Assembly: GCA_027475525.1 (NCBI GenBank)
Contig: JAMWFC010000109.1
Location: 558,001-622,000 of the forward strand
Direction: 5' to 3'
Length of the DNA: 64,000 nucleotides
DNA from: Macrolepiota albuminosa
Taxonomy: Eukaryota > Basidiomycota > Agaricomycetes > Agaricales > Agaricaceae
The position numbers and the translations under genes are program-made. A model generated the notes under the pieces. It did not search any database, was not told the origin of the DNA, and saw only the letters and a list, made by a program, of their open reading frames with translations. Shown one piece after another: positions 53,855 through 64,000 of this stretch; the first letter of the stretch is position 1, and every line of letters starts with the position of its first letter.

Positions 53855-56800
53855 TCACCAGTTGCTATGGGCAAACTGGGCACGCTCCTAAATCAATGTG
53901 AGCAAAAGTTGGTCAAACAAAGTGATGATCATACGTACCTTCAGCCGTCCCATGTTGTGAAGAGTTGCGATATTCACAATCGTGCGCAGTTTGCGACGCA
54001 CATCCACTTTGCTAACGGTAAGAACTTGTGTCCCAGAACATTGACAAAACATGGCAACATCATCAGACCGTATCTGTTGGCACTTTGAGCAGCGTAGGTC
54101 CTGCTGCGCAAAGTTTCGCTCGAGCACTGCCACCATCTGCATCAAGGCAAATTCGATGGTCGTCTTGTCATATTCGCCTCCACAATTGGAACAGAACCAC
54201 TTGGTCGAGATGTCGAGATTATTGGGGATGAGCTCCGGGTCACGACAGAAATCGAAGTCGCGAAGAGCGTCACAATGACGACAAGGAACATTAGGTAGCT
54301 TGAGTGGCTCACAAGGATTGCGGAAGATCGCCTCATCAGCAAATTCCCTGACACCAATAAGGTCCAACAAGTTCCTTTTCATGACACCAATTTCGATTCG
54401 GTAATCCTTGGCGAGAGCAAAGGTCGCACACATTGTTTTGATCAGTTCTAACGAAGGATTATTCAAATGAAGGTACGAGCCGGGCTTGGTCTCGAAATTG
54501 AAATTCTCTTCTGGCTGCTCCTGTATGAGAGAATCTGTATACCGATCTTCGACATCTTTCACAACCTTCAGCATTTTGCGTGTAAGACGACGTTGAATGA
54601 ACTCTGTAATGGCTTCCATCTCATCCGCCTTTCCAACGTCGCGCTGGCTAAGTTCGGGAGCGCCGCCATTCTGTACCATGCGCAACGGGATTCTCGATGC
54701 GCCATTTGTCTTTTGTTTGATCTTGAACGACTCCACGATAAAGTATTGCACAGCATTGTGGAAGTCGCTTTGAATGGCTGGCGGAAGGAATTCTTGGATG
54801 TTCCACTGCATCTCTAATGCCAACTCTTCTGGTGGCTCCAGAGCTAAGGGGTTTTCGCACACAATGCCACCCATATTGGCCTGATCCATGAAGAGGAGGA
54901 AATCATAAAACCGTTCTGTATTGAGATAGATGTGTTGGAAGAGCTCATTGGAAGTGACTGCGGTCGTTATATAAGTGGCATAAGCGTGTGCTGTGCCGGG
55001 AGGTTTCGATGTCGCAAGAAGTATCCGGCTGAAGTCAGCATAGACAACGTGAGATCCCAGCCTTTTGAACTCTGCGAGAAGTTGTATGAACGTTTTTCGC
55101 ATAAGACCATGGACGAAACGATGGAGACTGGGGTCGTACAAACTTGATGCACTTGAGCTGATCCAACGCCAGAAGTGGTCAATAGTAAGTGTCGCAGGGC
55201 TATTGAAGTTAGCCCGAATTTTGTCCAAGAGCCATGCCTTGATCATGGCCTTTAGAGTGCTAAACATGAGGGTTGATACATTTGATTCGCCAAGCGTTAA
55301 GTCGCGAGGAGCATCACCATTCTTGTACTCATCAATAGTATGGGATATGGAGTCGAACGCAGTGGCACCTCCACTACCTTCCAATTCGTTCACCATGACA
55401 GATTGAAGGACTGAGTCAACAGCGAGGTTGCGGACTGAGACCTCAAGGCAGACATTGGCATATGCACCAGGAGAAAGGAATTCCGTGTTTGGAAGCTCTT
55501 CAGTCGGCCTCTGGTCGTTTTCTATACCTCCGAGGTCAGGATTCTCTCCATGGGACCACCACAAGACGATGTCTTGCTCAATCAAGCGGCGCGCAAAACT
55601 GATGTCGGACATGGCGAGAGGCTGATCCCCCTCGATGTTGCCCAGTGGGACATCATAATAATCAGCGAGCGACGTCAAACGATCGATCCAAGCTCCCATA
55701 GACAAATACCTGCTGAGCATCTTGTGAGCAATATGAGTATAGAAGGGAAAGATATCGAGTGTGTGAGGCCCTTTGGCTTTCGACATGGAAAGGATAGGGA
55801 ATTTTGCGAGTTTCGGAACAAGCCTGTCGAAGTAGGATTGTTCTCTTTGGGAAGAGATGACGACGATGAAATTCTTGTCCTCCATAAGGCCCAGCTCTCG
55901 AGAGATTGCCTTCAGAGCTGTAATGTCATTGCCATGATACGCTGTTGTAAAATCTCGTGTTTCTGGGTATGGCATGGAGTTGGGTTGCCCGTATATCTGA
56001 TTTCGCTTGTGGAGAAGTTCAGCATATGTTTCGGGTAATCTTGCAATAGCTTGCCGGCGAGTGTTGGTATCAACAACATGAAGTTTGATAGGGCCAGTCG
56101 GCGGAAAGAGGGCAAAGATGTGAAAATCGCGTTGGCTAGAGCAAGCATGGTAGAGTAAAAGATATTTTCCAACCTTGCCACCATCAAGATATGTCGAATG
56201 GGATGTGGCTTGCCTGGCGCGGTTTAATTGGCCTAGTTCGAGCCCGACCTGCTCTGCACGGTTGATTGTTATTCCTGAGTCTTCACCAACACATGTCTTT
56301 CCCAACCGCAACAAACCTCGAACAACGAGCGGAACCTTTTTAAAGGACGTCAGGATAGACGGGAAAAAAAGTTGAGGAACTCCCACCTGTAGTTCAAAAA
56401 CACCGTCTACATTGGAATCATTGACAAGGTCGATGAAATGCTCTTGTATGTCACAGTACACATCTTCACGAACCGTGATCTTGTAAAGATGGTTACACGG
56501 CAAATCACGAGGCAGGCTTTTAGTGACTTCTTCAACAATGTAGTAGTCCATTCTAAAAAAGTCGTCCCTTTTCGGCTGCTTCAGATGAATATAGAATTCA
56601 CGCGGTATACGCAGTGGTATGCGACGAAGTTCCGAATTGGCAGAGATCCACAGGTCGAATCGACCATGGATCTTTGTGGGTCGAATTTGAACTATGTCCC
56701 ATCTGTAATTAGTACGTACCCTAGTGGACGCCGCTCCTCGGAACATCGCTGGTAAAGCTGAGGTAGCAGAACCGCCCAAACGAGCATCGTATCTTTTTTT

Positions 56801-59800
56801 CCATCGCGGTCGCATCGCCTTGATCCAGGCGCTATAGTTGACTGATGGATCTGGCAACAGAAGATCTTCAGGTCCAGGCTCTGGAGACTGCTTGCGGACC
56901 TTTTTACGGTGCACGACCCCGATGCGGAGACGGTCAGTGTGTGATGATTCTGTTTCTCCGATTTCCTCTATGTCCATCGCGTCTGGTTCGTTGTACTTAT
57001 TTTCCGTCATGCGCGTAAAGAAGTCGGTTACCTTGTTCTGCTTGAATTTGTCAACAGCACCTGCTACTCGGCGATGCAACCAATCCGGGTGTCGAATACG
57101 GGGCACGGGATTCGAAACTTTCTGCATAGCCGCGGGGATCGTAATGAGTTTCTGGATCACAGAGCCCAGACGTTCAATGTAGTATTGCCAATCCAGGATT
57201 GACCGAAGGTCGAAATTTACGAGACTGCTATCTTTAAGCCACTTGCGAAGGTACGTTCGTTTGATGCTTTCCTCTGCTGAAAAAATTGCCACAGGGACGG
57301 CACGTTCAGTCACAGGGGCACCCATTGGCTTAGCAGAGATGATGAATTTGCAGGCAAGGCCTTTGTCTTTAACCATTTGATCGCCGAGGAATTCAGCTAA
57401 ACGCTTTGCCGTGCTGATTGAAGTTGACTTCTGTCCTGCATATTCCGCTAAAGTCTTGGACATGCTTCGATTCTCTGCGATCAAGTCAACTAATTCATCG
57501 TCGCCCAAGCTATCGGCCTTGCTGAAAAGAACATCAAGCCATTGGTCGGCCACCTCAGCTACCGCAGAATAGCACTCCTGGGTCGTCGTGCCAAGTAAGA
57601 ATTTCTCAAACAACTGAGATTGGAAGATCTTGATGAGTTGAAGTTCCCCACGACGTTTGACCTCGAAGCCCTTCAATTCAGCAAGGCTGCCATCATCATT
57701 GAAAACAGCATAGCGCTTCTTGAGCAACTTATCCTCTTCTTTCGAAGACGGAAGGATCATAGCACGGTAGGGTCCGTCCAGTTCGAAGAAGATCGAGTTT
57801 TCACTGTGTATTTCGTATTCACCCGTCTCGGGATTAAAATCATGGTACTGATCATTTGTAAACCGGTCGTGGACGAGGTGATTGAGCATAGTACAGGGAT
57901 AGGAAAAACCGATGGTTTTTCCGTTGGTGAGTTCAAATTTGAAGTTTTCGGGAAATACGCCAGGAAGCATGCACCAAATCCCATCGGTATCAAGCTCAAG
58001 TGGACGACCGATCTGTTCTACGAGAGCACGCGCCATTTGAATGATAGTAGCGCCAGTTAGACAGGTGATACCTGCCATCTCCATTGAGTGCCATCTGGCT
58101 CCTTTGCGCATAACATATCCATAGAAAGAATTGAGAATGCACTTGTGGGCAAGTTGGAGGGAGTCGTATATAACGATCATCTTCTTGGCCTCGTCGACCT
58201 CAGTAATAGAGCCACCTTCGGCTAGAATAGTGTCTAGATTCTTCTTCCATGTTTTGTGCAAACCTTTGTACTCGTATCGTCTGTCGCGAAAGGTTCGTAC
58301 AGTGTTGACGTAGAACGGGTTTTCTCTCTGGCACACGATGGCTTCTCGATTCTCGATTCGCGTATCCTTAGTCTTCTTATAAACTTTGCGAGAGTAGTCG
58401 CCCAATCGCTTATGCAGAAGCACCGTTTGCTCTGCGTCAGTAAGATCAGCAAACCGTCGTTGAGGTCCACCAGGCCGCTTGCTAGGGAAGGTCTCCTGAT
58501 TGAGTGCATGTTTTATCATGTTGAATTCGTCGCGATGAGCTGGAAAGAATTCCCCTCTCCACGCCCAATTCAAGCGTCGGTCGCAACTCTTCCCAGGGCG
58601 GTTGTAATCGCAAACTGCACATACTGAATCGTCGACCATGGAGTCGGGTTGCAAACGATTGGATAACATGATGTTGGGGTACATAGCGGCGACATCCAGA
58701 TGGTAAATCAGAGGATTGTCGACGCGCCTCGGATTATCTCGCATTACCTCCAATGCAGCAGTGATTTCAGCTTTGACTTTGTCGTAGTTAGTGACCTGGT
58801 CCAAGGAAGCTTTAGACTCTTTGACGATACAGAACTTCAGTGCAGCATCGAGTTCATCGATGAGCTACTCATATTGATCAGTAATGACTCCCAAGAGCTC
58901 AGGCCTTGATTACCTGTTGAACAGCAGCAGGGACGATTTTGAACTCAGTTGGAATGTCACTCCGGAAAACACCAGCTTCCAATGCTTCGACATGTCCTCC
59001 GACATAAGTCTCAGACGCAAGTAAATGACCATCATACATGTTACCATGTGCTTCTTCATGCCTATTCGGCATGATGATTTGAGCACGATATGCTTCCACC
59101 TGAAAGTCAGGATTGAGTCAATGAGGAACTTCATTAATCTGGAGTAGATGTCGACCATACCATCAACAATGTCTCGCATAAGGTGCCACTTCCTTTCCGC
59201 AAAACTTCATCAGGGTTGAGTGGAATGATGTTGCATAAGGAGAAGATGAAGGGATTGACATATTTCATGTACAGATAGTAGGTTGCGACTGCATCAGAGA
59301 CGGAATAGGTAGCCAGAACTTGAGGCTGCTCCAACGCATATCTGAAATACACGGACAAAATCAACAAGAGTCAGGGGATCAAAAAAAGACATTCACGGTG
59401 TCATTAGCTCTGGGTCAAGCTCAGTTGGATGGTAACCCAGCTTTGCCTTCGTCACCGCCTTGAGACCTTGGCTTCCTTGCGGGAGGTACGAATCACGTTT
59501 TACCCAACGGAAGCAGTCCATATGCACACAGGTACGGCTCTTGTATTCATCTTCGGAATCCTTAGCAAAGCCGGTTTCTAGGAACATATCGATGCCATTA
59601 ACTTTTGCTCTGGCGTCTAGGAACGGAAAATCGAAGAAGTCTCCATTGAAAGTGGCCATGACGGTCGGTTTGACGTCTTGGATATGAGAGAAGAAGCGCT
59701 TAATAGTCGCAGCCTGGCATTTCGTTGAGTCACAGATAAACACACGAAGTGGGTTACACACCTCGTCGGGCTCATTAAAAACAGTGAATGGTCCTTCGTA

Positions 59801-60999
59801 CCCCTCTTTGGGAGTATATTCGAAGTCATCAATGTCTTCGCTTACAATTTCTCGATTGGTAATGAGAAAGCCTTGGCCATCAATCATATATGAAATCATC
59901 ATAACTTGATCAATGGCCTGGTCAGGAAATTTGAGTGGTGCCTTTGTGGTTTCGATATCGAAGGCCATAACGACAGGATCCGCACGCTTCACTTTCTCTT
60001 TCAACTGCACGAAACAAGGCTGGCCGGCAGTGAATGTCACTGAGTACCAAAGTCCTACGCGAATGTCGTTGTCGATCGCGACACGAAGGTAATAAGGGAC
60101 GTCGTATTCCCGAATATCAATGATGTTTTCACGGGGGTCCTTGTCACGAGCTCCTGGGCCTCTGAAATGACTCACAGAGGCGCCTTCTGTCCAAATATCT
60201 TCATTTATCTCGATGGGCATGGAAGCGCTTGCTGTGGCGCTAATCACCTCAGCATAAGCGTCCACAGCGTCCCGCTTCGCGCTATTAGCTAATGCCAACG
60301 GAAGAAGGTCGCGGCGGACAGTCAAAAGATCAGACACATTTCGATAATGGAGTTGAAGATAGATGCGTCGGTGACCCATAAGATGGTTAGGTAACTTCAA
60401 GTCTTCCTTTCTTTCGCGTGTGATTCGATAGATGAGGCCTTCGTACTTCTTTTTCAGCCATTCTTCAATCGTGGTTTCGGTCCCAGACTATTCAAAAGTT
60501 TTAGTTAGTACCACATGTCGAGTCATGCTTCCAGACCTTGCATCCAATGTAGAAATACGGTTCATATTGAAGTGTGCACTTGAACATTCCCCCATCATCC
60601 TGAATGAAGTAAAAGTCGACACCAGACTTGCCACCAGGATAGTCAGGGTCTTTAATCAGGATCTTTTTTCAGGAAAATCAATTTGTGAAGCCTTGATACA
60701 CGGAAATAGAGACTGACAGGATGCATATTGACCAACCAACCCTCCTTCTTCCCACCTTCCTGCAGCCTTGCAAACCCCAGTTTTTCGTCAACCTCATCCC
60801 CGAGTGCTACCCTTTCAAATCTTTCTGCAAGCTGAGTGCCGTCATCCTCGCGTTTTGGCCCTCCTTCACCTGCCTTCGTTCCTCCTCGCCCTCTGCCGCG
60901 TCCGCCACGCCAAGAAGCTGCTCTTCCCCTATATGTGCCCCGACCTCTGTCTCCTGCACGTGTGGATGATAGACCGAACGCTCCGCGACCCCTCGCCAT
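53855..60999 (-). CDS. POL2: DNA polymerase epsilon catalytic subunit A
   Basis: Leading-strand replicative polymerase with 3'-5' proofreading, nuclear. Seven exons: 60999-60718, 60662-60537, 60487-59397, 59341-59161, 59099-58914, 58864-53939 and 53887-53855, about 2,274 residues, the normal length. The N-terminus is Arg/Gly-rich ([13 protein letters not shown]). Exonuclease motifs: [12 protein letters not shown] (ExoI) and [12 protein letters not shown] (ExoII). Polymerase motif A is [13 protein letters not shown], with palm motif [10 protein letters not shown]. The C-terminal half is the inactive polymerase repeat. It ends with two Cys clusters, [13 protein letters not shown]...CSNC and [18 protein letters not shown]; the second kind can hold an iron-sulphur cluster in this family. 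The last exon encodes only eleven codons. Confidence 0.97.
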
Positions 61000-61394
61000 C
61001 GTTGGGCGCGTCAACTTTGTGTTGGGTTGAAGGTAAGTTTTGTGACAAGTCCGTGACAGGTCGCGTTCTATGATCACATGGTTGGATGTCAATGTCACAT
61101 GTACAATGAGCTCATGAATCGCGTTAATCATTTACTGGGCACAACTCACATAAACTTTTCGTCGAGAAAAAGTCGCGCCCCGGCGGGAATTGATGAATCG
61201 CAACCACGGTGATCAGGTTTTGTTCTTACATTGCGGAGAATTTACAATTTGTGATAGGCTAAAGGAATGCATAGATAAATAATCATACAAGGATACCCGA
61301 ATAGAAGTTGGGAGACACAAAGAACGTGGGCATCGTCGTCTTATGGTCATAATCTGTCGTGAGTCAAGAAAAGGAAATGCCTCTACCTCTGCCT
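61000..61394. other. Spacer between POL2 and ASE1
   Basis: 395 bp between the ASE1 stop and the POL2 start on the same strand. Contains the POL2 promoter and ASE1 terminator. The sequence ggtcgcgttc lies near 61,062, but I see no clear MCB box. Confidence 0.5.
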
Positions 61395-63970
61395 TCAGCA
61401 TTCCTCCTCTTCTTCAACACTTCCTGCTAGCCCTGGCCACCTTCCTCCATAGCTTCCCAGAGCAACGCTGGCTCCCAGATCCCCATCAACGCTTGGGCGC
61501 GGTTTGAAACTTTCTCTCCTTGCCCTGGTAGCCTTCTTCGCGACGGCTTGTGCTCCATATCTAGCTCCTGCGCTAGGATACCTGGCCCCGTAGACTCCAG
61601 AAGTCGTTCTAGTTGATGATGACACCCGATACGTAACACTAGTCGGAACTCTTCCATGGCCTAGGGCATGGTGCTGCGTTCCGGGTTTGGGTATGGACAT
61701 GGGCACATGACGTGGCAACGAAGATCCGCTGGGTGTTCGTCCAGGAATCTTTGAGGGAGACGCGGCTCTCGTACTTGTGGTCGCGTTACCTCCACGATAC
61801 GATCCCAGTGGCGGTCTGGTCGACCCGGAACTTGCAATTTGTCCTCTCCCACCCTTCCCTTGGCGCGTCTGTCCTATTGGGACGGGTTCTAGCTTTTGTC
61901 GTTTATTCGGGACAGATTGAGATGCGGAGCGAGGGCGGGCCTTCGAACCAGGTGCGGAGTTTACCGGTGTGGTAGCACGGGCTGGAACTGAACCAGCTCG
62001 CGCAGGCTTTCGTCTGTTTTCCTGGTCTGCAGCACTGGCCGTTTCCATCAGAAGTTTGAGCACACTTTCTCCATGAACGAGGAACGGACGTTGAGCTTCC
62101 ATTTCCCAGGCAGGTATCGAAACCAGAAGGTCTTGTTCTAGCTGTAGATTATGTTGTAGACGTTGCTTTGGAGAACTTGACCTCTACTCACTCGTGGCTT
62201 TTCCTTCATAACCCTCTTTCTCATCTTCTCCTCTCGTAATAGTCTCCCGGGATCGCCACCACGACCACGACCAAGTAATCGTGTTTGGTCAGAAGCAGCA
62301 GCATCAAGTTCCTTCTCCTCTTCACAGATATCAAAATACCTTTTGATGCTTGCTAGGAGTGGTGCCTTCTGCCTCCGTTCTTCTTTCAACCGCCTGATCT
62401 CATCTTCATGAATTGTCAATAGTTCTTCGGTATGCTCATCTACGTAATGTCAGAACCAAGATTTTGGTTTGGATATTAACACTCACCATCGACAAAAGGA
62501 GCAAAGTCTGCTCTTTCATCATCACCAACCATAAGATCATCCCAGAGCCTCAAAATTTCCTCCCTTGTACTCGCAATAAATGCTCCCATCCGCTCCCTTT
62601 TCAGTTCCAGCATTCTTTCCAACTCCTCCTCGTATTCCCTGATAGTGTCTTCTGTACTTCCTCTGTGCGCCTCCACAAAAGCATCCATGTCGGCTTCATC
62701 CACTCCGAGTCGCCGCCATAGTCCTTCCAGTTGATCGTACATTGCCTGGATATGGGCCTCGCGCCTACATTTAGTTTCCTCAAGGGAGGATTGAAGGTTT
62801 TCAGCCCATGCCAGCAACCCCTGGGTCGGTTCGACATTCTGGAGTGCCTTAGGTATTGAAGAATTGTCAAGACCTTCGTCGTCTGCTTCCTCAATTCTAG
62901 TGACAAAATTGGCAAAGATATGGCCTTAGGTATTGAAGAATTGTCAAGACCTTCGTCGTCTGCTTCCTCAATTCTAGTGACAAAATTGGCAAAGATATGT
63001 GATAACCGGTTTCTGGTACGGAAAGAAGATCCGCTTGGAATAAAAGAGGTGTAACTGACTGAGTGCGTGACAAAGGCGTAGGCGTGTTCGATAATGAGAA
63101 AGGATCGGACGACGTAGACGTAGATGCGGATGTAGAAAGTTTCCGGGACGTACAAAGAGATGCACCGAGCAAAGTACTTGATGATGATGATGGTGAGTCA
63201 TCCAATGCAGGTGGAGATATACCTAATTCAGTGTACAACCAGTCTATTTGTAAAAATGTGGTAGACAGATGCTGAAGCCGTTTGGACTAGTGAAAATTAA
63301 GAACCACAGGGATAGAGGGAGGAACTTCACGCACGACTTCCGCCTTTCCTCTGACAAGTTCCTTTTCCAATTTTAGGAACCTCTCTGGGGTAACATCCAT
63401 AATTGTATACGGATCATGAGACATATTGTCCGCAGCTATGACAGGTTGCAAAACGTCTGAAGCAAAGAAGTCACTCCCAAGTGTACAAGAAAGAGTTTTG
63501 AGACGATTTGTCAACGTAGAAAGCTGTTCGAACTTCGTGTGATAAACCTGTTGGTCAATTTAGTCAATGTTCACGAAGACAAAGATGCTACATGCGTGTC
63601 GAAGTTTCTCTTGATGCTCCGATATCATCTCAAACCTCTTTGGGAGCACCAGCACTTTCCGCAGCTCTCCGACGCTACTTCCCGTAGCCTTAGTGTTTCC
63701 GCCCAAAACTTTTGAATAGCGCAAACATTCGGCTTCCACGTTTTCGCATCTCTCGTTCCAATGGTCCACTTCCTTTTGACGTTGCTCGATCTGGCTCTCC
63801 ACACTTTGCATAAGTTGTTTCTCTAGATCCTTCAATTCATCTTCAAGAGCGGATGGTGGAAGACCGAGCTGAGCATGTAGGGTAGGTAGAAGTTGGGTCT
63901 GGGTTTGCAAATGGGTGTGTAGCGAGTTAAGAAGTGCTGTTAGGGCAATAGAGGTTGCCTGTGTTGCCAT
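61395..63970 (-). CDS. ASE1: Ase1/PRC1/MAP65 microtubule bundling protein
   Basis: Cross-links antiparallel microtubules in the spindle midzone. ATG at 63970 (MATQATSIALTALL). Exons 63970-63596 and 63547-63335 give the N-terminal dimerisation coiled coil (LEDELKDLEKQLMQ, LPKRFEMISEHQEKL, YHTKFEQLSTLTNRL); the first intron appears to use a GC donor. The exon from 63286 holds LQIDWLYTELGISPP and a Ser-rich loop. Downstream: AWAENLQSSLEETKCRREAH, YDQLEGLWRRLGVDEADMD and EIRRLKEERRQKAPLLASIK, the conserved spectrin-like microtubule-binding core. The tail is basic and Ser/Pro-rich and ends SVEEEEEC. A 77-bp tandem duplication (62846-62999) lies in the coding part and shifts the frame; reading only one copy restores it. 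The splice near 63,010-63,100 is not resolved. Confidence 0.88.
62846..62999. repeat. 77-bp tandem duplication in the ASE1 coding region
   Basis: 62846-62922 equals 62923-62999 exactly, flush on both sides. It repeats the segment encoding FVTRIEEADDEGLDN in a second frame. Confidence 0.95.
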
Positions 63971-64000
63971 AGCGCATAGAAATCTCCGCAAAGCAGTTCG

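Noticed and set aside
53888..58804. B-family DNA polymerase, considered as a Polinton/Maverick polymerase linked to the 6-bp TSD element
   Set aside because: Exonuclease and polymerase motifs, the inactive second polymerase half, C-terminal Cys clusters and ~2,270-residue length identify the cellular polymerase epsilon; it lies 36 kb from the element.

Overview
The window looks like nuclear DNA of an agaricomycete (mushroom-forming basidiomycete). Reasons: genes packed with ~45-65 bp GT-AG introns, a DUF6533 membrane protein, GH12 and GH92 secreted glycosidases, an agaricomycete-type alpha-kinase and rve-type integrase, Ty3/gypsy and hAT transposons. Gene models were spliced by eye; where exon joins are given, reading frame and family motifs agree across them.

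Layout. 1-7 kb: housekeeping genes: a CAMKL-type Ser/Thr kinase (cut by the window edge), a RAX1-like RGS/membrane protein divergent from the complex I subunit NDUFA2/B8, and a DUF6533 seven-helix protein. 7,385-17,661: a 10.3-kb inverted-repeat element with ~1-kb arms and a 6-bp target duplication (atggtg). It carries, all on the minus strand, a decayed rve/DDE integrase, an alpha-kinase with N-terminal CxxC motifs, and an NGN/KOW Spt5-like gene. 18.7-21.8 kb: a small conserved protein and two tandem calmodulin-family genes with the same eight-exon structure, including a 7-nt microexon. 22.1-43.1 kb: a repeat-rich island whose two edges both carry the 3' end of a GH92 gene (truncated on the left, complete gene on the right). 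It holds an 11.3-kb Ty3/gypsy element (25,861-37,138, coding on minus) with a seven-exon antisense gene on plus, a 3.3-kb hAT relic with perfect 12-bp TIRs and 8-bp TSD (39,529-42,812), and AT-rich decayed sequence. 43.2-53.2 kb: GH92 mannosidase, a small hydrophilic stress-type protein, a GNAT acetyltransferase, a partial segmental duplication around a kinase-like gene, and a GH12 endoglucanase. 53.9-64 kb: the large catalytic subunit of DNA polymerase epsilon and the spindle midzone protein Ase1/MAP65.

Two cross-cutting observations matter most. First, the 10.3-kb element looks like a coherent transposon that carries a kinase and a transcription-elongation-factor-like gene beside its integrase. 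Second, five tandem duplications in unrelated places all have a period of exactly 77 bp. Removing one copy restores the phase in at least two genes, so these are probably assembly scars from k=77 contig joins rather than biology.
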